This document shows, piece by piece, positions 1-23,129 of a stretch of 64,000 bases of DNA (position 1 is its first letter; the number at the start of each line of letters is the position of its first letter). Source of the stretch: Mesostigma viride (lineage: Eukaryota; Streptophyta; Mesostigmatophyceae; Mesostigmatales; Mesostigmataceae); the NCBI GenBank assembly GCA_009746045.1, contig RPFO01000078.1, forward strand, positions 513,016 to 577,015, written 5' to 3'. The translations under genes and the position numbers were made by a program. Below the pieces are notes generated by a model. It was not told the DNA's origin and did not search any database. It worked only from the letters and a program-made list of their open reading frames with translations.

Positions 1-525
1 GAACGAGACGGAGCTGATCTCAATGCATTCACGTATGTGTTGCTATAATACGCCATACAACCATTTACCCGAACCCGTTTATTCCAGGAATAGAGGAAGG
101 AAACACACTACACTGCCGTGACCCAAGCCTATATGTGTTAATTCATTTAACACACGCCGAGTGACCACACAATGGGTAGAACGTGCATAAATGGTCACCA
201 ACGGTCCAACATGCTCGGGCCGACCTGGCCCTCGCCTACAGATCCACAGGCAGATGCACAGATGCACGCTGGTCCACTACATTCTACCAAAGGATAAGGA
301 CCACTAATAAAGTACGCGGCGCGGCGCCCAAAAGCACCCAATGTACCACAGTACTGTTACGAGGACAATAGTGTCCCAGTTGGAACTACACGCAAACCTA
401 GGAACAACCGAGGCAAAGGACCTAATTTACGTCCGTAACTACAACGAATTGTTACGCGACGTAACATTTTGCTGACTATAGGACAGACGTCTCCTGCATG
501 ATCCTAAGGCATCGCCAACTAACAC
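1..525. other. intergenic, nothing recognised
   Basis: No gene, repeat array or RNA is recognisable. Only short open frames without family resemblance occur on either strand. Confidence 0.4.
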
Positions 526-1815
526 CTACAGCCATCCGCAAAAGTTCTCCTTTCCGGGGAGTGATGCAAGCCTTTCGGATTTGGTACTAGATAAATCATT
601 CGAGATCTGTGTGTGTTGGAGTACTACACACGTGTCCACTCGAGACTTGTTCAGTCTCGAAACGTGAGACGGGCTGAACACGGCTGGAACCTTCTTGAGA
701 AGGGGGCGTAGCTGCTTAATGGTGCTGGTGATATAGGGCATGCCTAGGTACAGGTCCTCATTGTGGACATGAGCAGCATATCCTACTCTGAAAATGGATC
801 GCAGCATGTTGGTGACCGCGCCGTCCAGCTTGCGGGTCAGGTCGGCGGTGAGGGTCCACGTCTCGGCCCCATACGTAAGAACAGGAAGGACGAGGACCTT
901 AAACAGGTCCTGTTTCTCGATCTTACCCAGGGGCTTGCGCCACCGGGCCCGGTATTGGCGTAAAGCGTGCCAGGCGAGGGAGTTGCGGTGGTCCACATCA
1001 GCCTCGCAGCTGGGAAGGAGGCTGCCCAGCAACTTGACACGGTCCCGATACAGGACTCAAGAGCCGTCAAGGAAAAAGAGGTCGGGCGGTGGGTGGGTGA
1101 GCCCAATCGCCAGAGCCTCTGTCTTCTTGCTGACCTCGAGGAAGAGGTCTTCTTGATCAAGCCCCACTGCGCGGGCCTCGATAGCCAGGCAGGGATACAA
1201 GCTAGGGCTAATAGCTAGTCTAGCCCGCGGGGGGCGTCCACATCTTGTGGTTGATCATCAGGTCCCCGCCCCTCCAGTACACCTTGGGCTTCTGGGGGCC
1301 CTGCTTATGGCGGAGGTATTCCGGCCACAGGTCGCGTCGCTGCTGCTGCTGAGCGGGGGTCAGGTCGTCGTCCAGCGTCCAGGTGAGGTCGCGCAACCGC
1401 TTGCGACGGGAGAGGAACCGCTGCTTGTCCTCACAGGAGGGGAAGGTGAGCAGGACTGGTGGGGGAGCCGCCTTGTCCCGTGAGTGGGGAAGGCGGTGAC
1501 ACCCACGCAGTTCTACCTCACCTACCAGGCCCACGAGGGTAAGGAGCTGGTCCTTGAGCTCGTCGGCAAGGGAGGTTGACGTCTCACCATGGCTTCTGGG
1601 GGAAACGACGCAGCACCACTCGGCACTCGCGGCGAGCGCGGTCGGTGACCTCCCGTTGCTGGGCCTGGTGGTGGTCCTCCAGCTCCTGGAGCTTCGTGGC
1701 GATAGCGTCAGTGGTTGAGGCGGTCTCTGACCGCAGCAGGTTCGCGTAGGAGAGCGGTGGGAGGTCGCCAGCATCCTGCCAGGGTGGCTGGGATGCAATG
1801 GTGGCCGTCTGCTCC

Positions 1816-2600
1816 GCTATCTTTGGGACCTGTGTGGCCAGATGCAGACGATATTTGTTTAAACTTTTGTGTAATTATTTTTCTAATGAGATTAGCATAG
1901 TACTCCGTGGCATGCCTTTGCGCATGACACGCAAGTACTTACTTACTTACTGTGTGGCCAGGGCCTCGGTGTGGGCGGTGATGGCTACAAGCTCATCGAT
2001 CAGCAATTGCTCATTGTACGCGATGGCATTATAGGTCAGCCATGGCTAATTATGGCCATCCGCTTGCGCCTTAAGCATACTGCCTATGTCTTGACCGCAC
2101 CTCACCTTTATAATAGCATCAGCCCGCTTCAGCCTATTTTGCAGCTTCGCATCACCTACTTTCTTGTTGTATTGCACCCACATGCAGCTGCGCCCGCACC
2201 ATGAATCATGCGGAGAGAGCGCTCGACTGTGGCCTCCCCACTTGAGGCAGTGAGAGAAGCAACTGTGGCGCGCGCTATCTTTGGGACCTGTGTGGCCAGG
2301 GCCTCGGTGTGGGCGGTGATGGCTACAAGCTCATCAATCAGCAATTGCTCATTGTACGCGATGGCATTATAGGTCAGCCATGGCTAATTGTGGCCATCCG
2401 CTTGCGCCTTAAGCATACTGCCTATGTCTTGACCGCACCTCACCTTTATAATAGCATCAGCCCGCTTCAGCCTATTTTGCAGCTTCGCATCACCTACTTT
2501 CTTGTTGCATTGCACCCACATGCAGCTGCGCCCGCACCATGAATCATGCGGAGAGAGCGCTCGACTGTGGCCTCCCCACTTGAGGCAGTGAGAGAAGCAA
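1816..2600. repeat. tandem duplication of a LINE ORF1 segment, about 327 bp each
   Basis: Copy A (1816-2262) and copy B (2274-2600) are nearly identical apart from about 120 extra bases in copy A, made of a 108-bp insertion at 1842-1949 plus a duplicated 12-mer. On the minus strand both encode a segment with LIDELVAITAHTEALATQVP, consistent with a LINE ORF1 N-terminal region. Few substitutions separate the copies, so the duplication looks recent. Confidence 0.8.
1842..1949 (+). mobile_element. short retroelement 3' end inserted with a 12-bp target-site duplication
   Basis: About 108 bp flanked by the direct repeat CTGTGTGGCCAG (1830-1841 and 1950-1961). The paralogous empty site, with this 12-mer once, is at 2288-2299. 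The insert ends with a TTAC-type simple repeat on the plus strand, as expected for the 3' end of a LINE or SINE inserted by target-primed reverse transcription. Just before the tail lies an imperfect hairpin bounded by AGTACT on both sides. A second copy is at 52262-52412 on the opposite strand. Confidence 0.75.
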
Positions 2601-3221
2601 GGGCACCCTCCCTCCTTCTCGAGTTGTGTATAGGTGTTGGAGGTTCCTAGTACATTGTATCGGCACCCACGTGTGCTTATAAATTAATTTTTATAATTAA
2701 TCCTGGAGATCATCCTGTAACGTTAGACACGCGCTTGGTCCCGTTTTATCAAACAGGGGAGCGCCACAAAGTAACCTATTTGACGTATTGAGCCTCAAGC
2801 TAGCTTGTGTCCCTGCGTGCAAGATTGCTCTTCTGACTCGAAACGCGGCTAGATGTAGACATCATAACCCAAAAGCTTCCAGTGTTTTACATCAAAAGTA
2901 TGGGACATTTACAGAGCGGACATAATGCTCACAGAAAATCAGCCCTCAAGCGCGGGTCCACATGCATCTATTTCACAACGCATAGTGCTCAGTTGCCTGT
3001 CAATGGTACAGTCAATAGTGTCAACAGCTCCCCCAAACTGGGAATGGAGTCCCGATGCAGCCACGCTGCTGGCATGTGCTGGTTGTCTCTTGACATTTCA
3101 CCTACACTGGTCAGTCATCACCCCAAAATACGCTGTCGACACAGGGCAGCTGTCCTGATAAACATTTCACAAGGATGTCCCCAGGGGAGGGGTAGGGGTC
3201 ACTTTGCCGGGAAAAAAAAAA
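2601..3221. other. intergenic, nothing recognised
   Basis: This is the 3' flank of the gene on the minus strand that ends at 3222. It is AT-rich around 2670-2710. No coding sequence, tandem repeat or RNA is recognisable. Confidence 0.4.
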
Positions 3222-14621
<11,400 letters not shown>

Positions 14622-16100
14622 GGCTACCCTTTCTCTGGGTGATGCCTAGTACTGAGCAATGTTATCTAATTAGTAAATCGATCCTTACACAGCCACCTTG
14701 CAGGCGAAGGAGCCACAGAAGCCAGTCCCCAAAGGGTACGGTGAGCCTGGACTTGTCAGGTCAGCAAATCAAGCTGGTCAACAACTGACTCCCAAGGCTT
14801 TACAACAATATTACCAGATTTGCCGCCTGTAGGCAATGCCAAGGGTTAGCACATCCAAATTACAAGATGCTGCGGCCTCCGCGAATTCAGCAAGTAATGT
14901 ACAGTTGAGCGCCGCACGCGGTGTTGACCCAAAGCTATTCACGTTGTGCCTGCTGTGCGCGCTTCACAAGCGCACAAACAATCAGATGCGTGCCCGGGCA
15001 GGCTGGGAAATGGCACCCATATCCGAGATGGAGCACAGCAGGCAGTAGTTACAACACTGTTATCAAGTAACGTGCGTGTTTGCAACTTGCCCGTTGAAAC
15101 TCTACGGCGGAGCCAATTTTCGGAAGAACCTCACCCTTATGCTTGCAAATTCGGGACAAATTCGGTGGATGTATGTATGGATGTATGTATGTATGGATGG
15201 ATTGACGGATTTTCATCCCCTATTCCTATGTTTTCTCACGTGTACGGCCTTATAAGCTCCGCCAATTCTGGCGAACCTGACGGTTCTTCCGAAAATTGGC
15301 TCCGCCTGATTAAAGTAGGTAGTGTTGCAGATTGCAGACTTGCGGTTGCAATCGCGGCAGCATTATTTCACGGATTGCGGCACCAATGTGGTCCCACATG
15401 CGGCATGAGTGCGGCATGCGTAGTGCGGGCCGGTGGCAACAAGCTGGGCGCTGGCCGCATGACGAATTCCGTCCGCCTTGCCAACTTGGCATGTTGGCTG
15501 TTGGCTCCGGCCATGCTGCATGCGGCATGCGGGATTTGTTTCCGGGGTAAAAGATGCAGACTAGATGCAGCGATATTTTTTACATCTCTGTCCAATCCAA
15601 AGTTGAGGTGAGTTGAGTTGATTCCCGCGCCAATCCAAAGAGGTTGAGTGGGCATTGTGTACGGCCATAGTTATATGAACCTAGATAATTGGAAATTAGA
15701 TCCTCAGGGGCGTCTTCAGCAAGATCATTTGAGAATCTTAACAAACTTTTTCGTCAGCTTTTTTGGCGGCAAGGGCACCATGACGATGCATGGCGAAAAT
15801 TTCCTCGCGGACGAGAAACTGGTCCGATCAAAAGGCGCGCGACGGTGTCGTGCGATCAGGAGCCGTTTTGTGACGCTGACGATACGCCTATTTCCAAATG
15901 CTCCGGATCGGCAAACAAACTCAACGACGGAATGAGCACATTTCGTGTTTTCCCCTGAGGTTAGGCCCGTCGAGTGTGACTGCCTGTAGGTGTGACAGGT
16001 TGACCAATGCTAAGTCTTGGTTTGTCGTTCCTAGCCGATTCATGCGGTAAATTCAAGTGGACAAGGGAGGTTGTGCTTTTATGCGGAGTCTGCGTGTAAG
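14622..16100. other. intergenic, contains one inverted-repeat element
   Basis: This is the divergent interval between the two-module gene (-) and the JmjC gene (+). Promoters of both presumably lie here but no core element stands out. Open frames around 14.95-15.6 kb have no recognisable domain. The only structure seen is the element at 15106-15306. Confidence 0.4.
15106..15306. mobile_element. 201-bp MITE-like element with 25-bp terminal inverted repeats
   Basis: The left end GGCGGAGCCAATTTTCGGAA (15106 on) is matched by the inverted right end ending TTCCGAAAATTGGCTCCGCC (15306). Twenty-five bases pair without mismatch. The interior holds GTATGTATGGATG simple repeat and a partial inner copy of the end near 15258. 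No clear target-site duplication and no coding capacity. Confidence 0.6.
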
Positions 16101-16108
16101 CTGTGGCC

Positions 16109-16618
16109 ATGGCGAAACGGAAAACGTCTCCGAAGGACGCTGGTGCAGTTAAGGAAGGTGACCTTTACAAACGATCCGGGAGGCCACCCGGACAGCATCG
16201 TCCTGGCATTTCAAATTCGCCAAGTTTCAAGGGCAGCAAAGGCCAGGCACAAAAAGGCCTTCAGGGGCGTCCCACAGGTTCTAAACATGCCGAATTTACC
16301 AGCTCCCAGAAGTCGTTAGACCGAAAGCCAGGCGAACAGCCGGGCAAGGCGGGCGCTTCTCCCCGAGTCGGTTGGGAGAGTAACGCGCTAGCGGAGCATG
16401 CTCCTTTCTCTGGCGGGGTGGGGGAGAGCGTCAAAGCCCGGAGCAGAGCCTGTCAGCAGCACGGGCAGGGAGTGGTAAGCTACAGAAGGATCGATAGGAC
16501 GTTGAAGGATACCTGGCACAGGCTCGATGCTCGGCTCGTGTGCATGGTCGCTGCGCAGGCGTTGCAGGCAATCTGCTGCTGCACAGGATACAATTTTTTG
16601 AGTTCTACAGCGCCGTAG
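16109..16618 (+). CDS. possible 5' exon of the JmjC gene with AT-hook-like motifs
   Basis: An open frame starting MAKRKTSPKDAG in a good start context (GTGGCCATGGCG). It is basic and contains RSGRPPGQHRPG and LQGRPTGSK, which resemble AT-hooks found at the N-terminus of plant JMJ25-type demethylases. It ends at a stop at 16618 without an obvious partner, so the coding part may stop earlier at a splice donor and join the large exon near 17.25-17.48 kb. It could equally be an independent short gene or noncoding. The link to the JmjC gene is inference. Confidence 0.35.
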   Translation: MAKRKTSPKDAGAVKEGDLYKRSGRPPGQHRPGISNSPSFKGSKGQAQKGLQGRPTGSKHAEFTSSQKSLDRKPGEQPGKAGASPRVGWESNALAEHAPFSGGVGESVKARSRACQQHGQGVVSYRRIDRTLKDTWHRLDARLVCMVAAQALQAICCCTGYNFLSSTAP

Positions 16619-17215
16619 CTCATGTACAGAAAAGCCTAGGCTTGAATCACGCAGTGAGTTCCACCTAAGTGATGTCATCCTAGCAGCGGTTCAACAGGTT
16701 TCAAGCAAGCAGTCGCCCGGTGCACTATTTAAACATCGCTATACAAGTTGAAAAGCTAAGAGGCCGTGTTGCATTGAATGCTGCTTTTTTCAAATTTCCC
16801 TTCGTCAATATTCATTCGAGTTTTTCAAGATTCACTCAATCTTTTTCACCATGTATCTTTTCATATTTGGTTTACCATATTTGGTTTACCCTTGTAAAGA
16901 TACCCCCTGCATTTAGCTCCCCCCAACCCTCATCCCGCCTCCCTTTTTACTTCAGTTTCTCTCTCTGTTTATTCGCCTCCAGCGCACGAGGCTGCATTGC
17001 CTTTTGGTGGGAGGGCCTCCATACTCACGTGTAAGAGGCCTCCATGGCACAGTACCCCCTCTCTCAAATGGGCACTCCAACCTCCTGTCATCAAGAGTTG
17101 TCCGTGCATGCCCCCCCTCGCTCCCCCGTTGCACGTGGCTACCTCACTGAGACACTCATGATCTCCTGTGCCCCCTGCGTTGCTCTACTGCTATTTTGCC
17201 ATGGGCAACTCTCCT

Positions 17216-17217
<2 letters not shown>

Positions 17218-17247
<30 letters not shown>

Positions 17248-17250
17248 CAG
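17218..17250 (+). other. poly-C tract ending in CGCAG, candidate 3' splice site
   Basis: About 28 C residues followed by GCAG at 17250. Proven-looking acceptors elsewhere in the window (exons at 22956, 42956 and, on the minus strand, 58195) are also preceded by C runs, so this may be the acceptor for the first large JmjC exon or a relic of one. Confidence 0.35.
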
Positions 17251-17365
17251 AGAATGTGAGCTCGTGTCTTGTAAACCATGCCACCGCTCGCGCAATTGAA
17301 GTGCCGTTCAGTCTGTATATGACCTCACCAACCCCACATCCTATCCATGACCGCTCAAGCGAGCA

Positions 17366-20300
17366 ATGCCATGCTCGTGCCGCCTTACTCGCATCCAAAC
17401 GCTGCTGTCCCCCCACTGCCAGGGTAATGATGTGGCGCGCACGAGCCCACCGTCAAGAACCGCCGTTCCACCAGTGAGGCAGGTCGAGCGGCCGCGCAAG
17501 AACCCCCCCGCGGCGGCTACTCAGAGCCCGCGCACGCCCAAGTCTCCAAGGGACGGCGCGTCGTCACACTTGAGTGCCAAGCCCTCCAGTGGTGGCAAGG
17601 GAGCCGCAGGCAAGAGCAGAGATGGGATGCCCCGGCAGGAGGGCACGCGGACGGGTGGTGGAGTGGGGCACAAGGGCGAGGAGAGGGAGAGGGATGGTAG
17701 GGGCCTTGGTGGAGGGGATAATGGCAGGGGCCAGAGGGGGGGTCGAGGGGAGTCCGGGGGGCCGCCCCGAGAAGGGCCCCCAGGTCTTGCGACAGTCCTG
17801 CCCTCGGCAGCACCCTCGGCGGTTCTGTCGGAAGGTGGTGGGCAGGGCGGTGCGGCTGCTGCTGTTGCAAGCATCGCTGGAAGCGATGCGACCCGGGTGG
17901 CGGAGGGTGCAGCAACGGTCGTGAGTGGTGCGGGTGCCGGAACGGACATGGGCGGGTCGGGGAGTCCTGCACGAGGGGCGGCGGGGGCGGCTGGTCACAC
18001 CAGCATTTCTGCCGATAAGCGCATGAAACAGCCGATGGGGGAAGACAAGGAGAAGGGGGGAGGAGAGCGGGAGGCGGTCGAGGAGGAGGGTAGGGATGGG
18101 GAGGCGGGGCAGGCCACCGTCGCTGCCACTCCTGGTGGTGATATTTCCGCTGGCCGCGCGGCGAATGGTGGCAGCGCCCCTGGTCGCGTGGCCCCTGTTG
18201 GGGGCGTGGCGAATGGTGTTGCCACCGCCCATGATGATGAGGACCCGGTGGATGTGGAGACGGTGGAGGATGAGGCGGTGGATATCGAGGGTGATGAGAA
18301 GACGGAGAAGATGGCAGTGGTGGGAAAGGAGGTGGCAAAGGAGGCGGCCAAGGAGGCGTCACAGGTGAGGCAGGGGAGAAAAGAGACGGCCAAGGAGATG
18401 GCGAGAGCGGCGGGCAAGGACAGGGTGGTGGGTGCGAGGGCGGGCCGTCCTGCAAGTGTTCCCACGCAGGCCAAGCGGTTGCGCGATCCGGTGTCGCCCA
18501 AGCGAGCGAGCGGGCGAGACCTGCGGAAGCAAGGGGCGGAGGAACAGGCCAGTGAGGGCGAGGACGATGGTGATGATGAGGATGAGGATGAGGATGATGA
18601 TGATGAGGAGGAGGAGGAGAATGAGGAGGAGAGTGATGATACTGATGATGACAGCAGCTACAATGGCCGTGCGAAGCGGCGGCGGGCGGGCAGGCCCCGG
18701 GCCGGTGCAAGGGCGGGCGGGCGCGGGCGGACGGCGGCGGGGACGGATGGCAGGAGTAGGCCCCTGGTCCCCAAGTCTCGCCTGGCACCCCTGTCAAAGC
18801 GGCAGAAGCTGGAGGAGGGGAGTGAAGGGGAGGACGGCGGGGACACTGGCAAGGACCGTGGAGAAGGGAAAGTACTGAAGAGGCGGCGGAGGCGGGCTGG
18901 GGAAGGCGGCAGCATGGGGAGAGTCTCCGCAGGGAAGGCCGATGTGGCCATGAGGGCAAGGGGAGGCGCTGCTGAGAGGAACCGCGTTCGATCAACCCTG
19001 GTGGAGGACGGGGAAGGGGCTGTGGGTGTCGCGAGTGGGGGCAAGGACAAGGGCAAGGGGATTGTGGATGTGGAGGCTGGGTGCGGGGATGACCCAGCTC
19101 CTGGTGACAGGCTCGGCATTACCTGCCACCTGTGCCACATGGCAAAGGGTGAGGGCCCGCGGAAAGTCAAGGAGATCGTCCGGTGCCGTGCGTGTGGCCA
19201 CGTGTACTGCGGCAACTGCATCCAGAAGTGGTTCTCCTACGCCGGCTTGGACAAGGCGCTCACCGAGGAGAGGTGCCCTTACTGCCGCGCCATCTGCTCC
19301 TGCAAGGGGTGTCTGCGGGGGGAGCAGGGGCACAAGAAGACCCTGGAAATATCCCCAGGGAGCGAGTCGGGGCTGGTGGCCACGGACCGGGGGCTGAGGG
19401 ATACCCTACTGCGCCGCCTATTGGACGCGTGCCTTCCAGACCTCCAGTGGGTGATTGATTGGGAGAAGTCGCTCATGATGGAGGGCGAGGTGGTCAAGTA
19501 CCTCCCGCTGCCCAAGGCCACACGGCTCTACTGCGACGCGTGCACGACCGGCATCATGGATATCTACAGGCACTGCGACGCGTGCGACCTCGACCTGTGC
19601 CTGGAGTGCTCCTCTGGCAGACCTCACGTATCTTGGAAGCGGTTCCAAGAAACACGGGCAAAGGATGTGGCGCAAGCGGCCGCCGTGGCCGCGGAGGAGG
19701 CAAAGGGCGCGGGGGGGGCATGGGAGGCGGCGCAGGTGAGGGGCGCGGGGGCCGTGGCGGCGACGACAAAGGCTGCGGCAGCGATGGCTGCTGGGGCCTC
19801 TGTGGGTGATGGGTCTGGAGCCGAGTCCGGAGCGTGCTCAGGAGAACATGGCAAGACAGGGCGTGGAACAAACGACCAGGGAGGCCGAGGAGCGGGGTCT
19901 GGGGCATCCGCGGCGCCTGAGGGGACAGGGGAGCCGTCAGAGGTTGGTCGAGGAGGCAAGGCCGGCGGTCCTGCCACAGGGCAGGTGGCGCGTTGGGAGT
20001 GCCCCGCGGGCCTTGTGGGCGCCATCCCTAAGAAGCGGAGGGGGCGGCCAGCCCGTAACGCGGCCACGTCGGGTGAGGGTGCGAGCGAGCGTGGGGCGGC
20101 ACAAGGGGATGTCCCGACCCCTGGTGCTGCAAACTCCTCTACAGGCCTCTCGGGAGCTGATGATGGGCAACAAGAACGGAAACCAACCCCGTTGCCTTGC
20201 CAAGCCGTAGGGGCAGCGGGAGAGGCTGCTGGCGCACATCAGACGGGCGCGGACGGCGAATCCAAGCCAGTGGGGACTGCGACGCTGGCGGGGAGCTTGG

Positions 20301-23076
20301 GTGAGGGGGAGGACGTTGGCATGTGCCAGTCAGGGGGTGGGCAGGTGGCCGGGGGTGCCGGCGGCGCGGATGGCGCGGGCGCCGCTGGTGCGGATCTCAC
20401 GTCGGGTTGTGCAAGTGCCCATGCGATGGCCTGCGGGGGTGCGGATGGGGCTGCGGGAGCGCGCGGGGAGGAGCGAAGTGCCACGGGATGCATCAAGGTT
20501 GAAGGAGACATGGTTGAGGTTGCCGCTGCGACGGTGACGTCGGCAGCAAAGGAGGGAGGGGTGGCTGAGGGGGAAGGTGGCCCCAGACAGGGCCATACGG
20601 CGTTGCCGGTCAATGCCGCAGAAGAAAGTGGCTCGGGTGGGGCAAAGTCAGGTTGCGCAGATGCTTCTGCGGGCCAAGTTGTTGGGACCTCTTCATCAGC
20701 ACCAGCGACAGCGACAGCAGCAGCAGCAGTAGTAGCAGGAGCAACAGCGGCAGCAGCAGCAACTGCTGCTGCTGCATTAGCAGCAGCAGCAGCAGCAGCA
20801 GTAGGAGCACCAGCAACAGTGATGGCAGCAGCGGAAGCAGCGGCAACGGCAGCAGCTGCTGCAGCAGCAGAAGCAGAAGCAGCAGCAAAAGACGTGCGAG
20901 GTCGGCTAAATGCAAGGGTGGCAGCATTAGCGGCGGTCGCCACACCACTGGACCTCCCAGGCTCCGGCGGCAGTTCCTCGGCAAGGCTGCTCCTCTCGTC
21001 CTCAGAACCCCTCCTCCTCGGGTCGTCAGGGCCTCAGCCTGTCCCCGGCAAGGGCAATTCTCGACCGGGTGCCGAGGCGCCCTTGCCCGGTAAGGCCCAA
21101 GTCTCCACGCATGCCGTGCCTGACGGGAAAGGGACAGCGCAGGCCGTGCCAGATGGGAAGGGCAAGGGGTCATCATGGCCGGCCCTGCCCGCGGGTCCTG
21201 CTCCCGCTGCTGGGGCGTCGATCAGGGGACAGCCGTGCTGCCCCCGCATCACCCCGTCCTGCCCCGGCAAGTACGCCGACGGCCGCGTGCCCTGCAAGTC
21301 GGCGCATGGCCGGTCCTCGCTCGTCACCTACTGCACGCTGGAGCCCAAATGGAAGGCGACGCTGGTGCAGCGCATGGCGGACTACTGCGCGCGCAGGCGG
21401 GAGGAGAGGGAGGCGGAGTGCGGGAGTGCGGGCGCGGGCGCTCTGAGTGGTGGAAGGGCGGGCGAGGGCGCCTCTTCAAGTAGTGGGTGCGGCGGGAATG
21501 GTGGGGGCGATGGGGATGGGAAGGGCGGTGGGGCTAAGTCGTCTCTGGCTCCCAAGGCCGGAGGCAAGGCTCGGGTCTCGTCTGGGCAGGCCGGCAGCGG
21601 CAGTGCAGGAGGCAGCGGGGTGCATGGAGGCCTACGGATTCCGGCGAATGTGGGCGCGCCAGGTGTCCGTGCGTACGACGTGGCGGCGGCCAGTAGCGCG
21701 TACGAGGAATGCCCGTGGTGTGCGGGCATCTTGGCGGGGGGGGGTGGCGCAGGAAACAGGGATAAATCCTTGGGAAGGGCGGGGGGATGGGCAAGGTCCG
21801 GTTTGCCAGTGGATGGGGGTGCCAATGCTGTCAGTGGTGGTGCGGGCGGTGCGGGGGGGAGCGGCGGCGCGGGTACGGGTGATGGCAGAAAGACGAAAGA
21901 GAAAGGGAAGGGGAAGGAAGGCGTTGGCAAGGCGGGCAAGCGGGGGAGGGAAACAGGGAGCGAGCGGGGGGGTAAGGCAGGGGGGAATGCGTCGGTTGAC
22001 GCGGGTGAGGATGCCGCAAGGGCAGCCGCCGATGACCCTGATGTGGTCGCCGCGAGGCGAGGGCTGGGCCGGCGGCCGGTGATCCTTCGCGCCGCAAACC
22101 GGCCGGGCACCAAGGACAACTTCTTGTTCTGCCCGCACGCGTGCGACGTCGATGGCAAGGCGTCGAGGGGTCTCCGCGGCGAAGATGACGGCAGAGGCAA
22201 GGAGGAAGCTGGCAAGGGCAAGGGCGAGGCCAGCAATACGAACGCCAAAGCCGGGGCTGCCAAAGGGAAGGCTGGTGCTGGCAGGGGCAAGGCGAGTGAG
22301 CATTATTACAAGGACGAGCTGGCCCATTTCGAGTGGCACTGGTCGCGCGGCCACCCGGTGCTGGTGCAGGCGGTGGCGGGGCGCGCGGACAGCATGTCGT
22401 GGGACCCGCAGGTCATGCGGCGCGCGATCAAGGAGGACAAGCGCATCGCGTCCAAGGTGGTGGCTGGCAGGGACACGACCAACGTGAGTGGGTGGAGGGG
22501 AAGCAGGTGGACAGGAAGTTTTGTTGATAGGCAAGAATGCGGGGAGTGTGGACAGCAAGTTGTCGCTTGTTGATTGGCACCACAAGAACAGGCACCGCCA
22601 GCACAAGAACGTGAGCGAGTGTGCGGCAACGCCACGGCGGTGCTGGAAGTGTGCTGGTAGCAAGGGCTGCTGTAGCGGGCGTGGGCGTGCAGGAAAGAAT
22701 CGACTACCGATGTGGGGTTTTGGGAAGAGGCCATGCTGCTGATGTTTTCCCTGCGCAACACAAGGCCCTTTGTTTTCCGTGTCTAAAAGCGATGGTTCTC
22801 GGACGCTGTCAACACCTTTTCGTTGCGGCCTCCATATGCTCGATTGTCCACCCATGCCTTCGAATGGGCTTGTATTGTCTATTACTGCCTATGCCCCCCG
22901 TTTGACCTGTTCATGACCTGCCTTTCATCCCCCCCCCCCCCCCCCATATGTGCAGGTGACGGCGCTGGACTGCGACGACTGGGAGCTGCTGGAGCTTCCC
23001 ATCTCCTCATTCTTCATGGGGTGCGCGGATGAAGCAGCGTGTTTTCTTATTATTATTATTATTACTAATATTATTA

Positions 23077-23129
<53 letters not shown>

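Larger units (their letters stand above)
526..2600 (-). mobile_element. decayed non-LTR retrotransposon (LINE), internally deleted
   Basis: Read on the minus strand. 1798 down to 1220 encodes the C-terminal part of a LINE ORF1-like protein (motifs SRRKRLRDLTWTLDDDLTP and VYWRGGDLMINHK, typical of the nucleic-acid-binding end of such ORF1s). After a short gap, about 1215 down to 526 encodes the C-terminal end of a LINE reverse-transcriptase polyprotein (LFKVLVLPVLTYGAETWTL, then an LRSIFRV segment). The endonuclease and the catalytic core of the RT (FVD and YADD boxes) are absent. The ORF1-to-RT junction therefore reflects a deletion of most of ORF2. The frame changes near 1030-1160, where an extra stretch of about 18 bp sits relative to the related copy at 51.8 kb. 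Upstream on the minus strand lies a duplicated ORF1 segment (1816-2600). Clearly inactive. Confidence 0.75.

Noticed and set aside
14946-15611. 221-codon plus-strand frame
   Set aside because: No domain, crosses the inverted-repeat element at 15106-15306 and has no coding-like composition.
17517-18995. Long minus-strand open frames opposite JmjC exon 1
   Set aside because: Antisense shadows of GC-rich coding sequence. The plus frame carries the zinc fingers and joins in phase to the JmjC exons.
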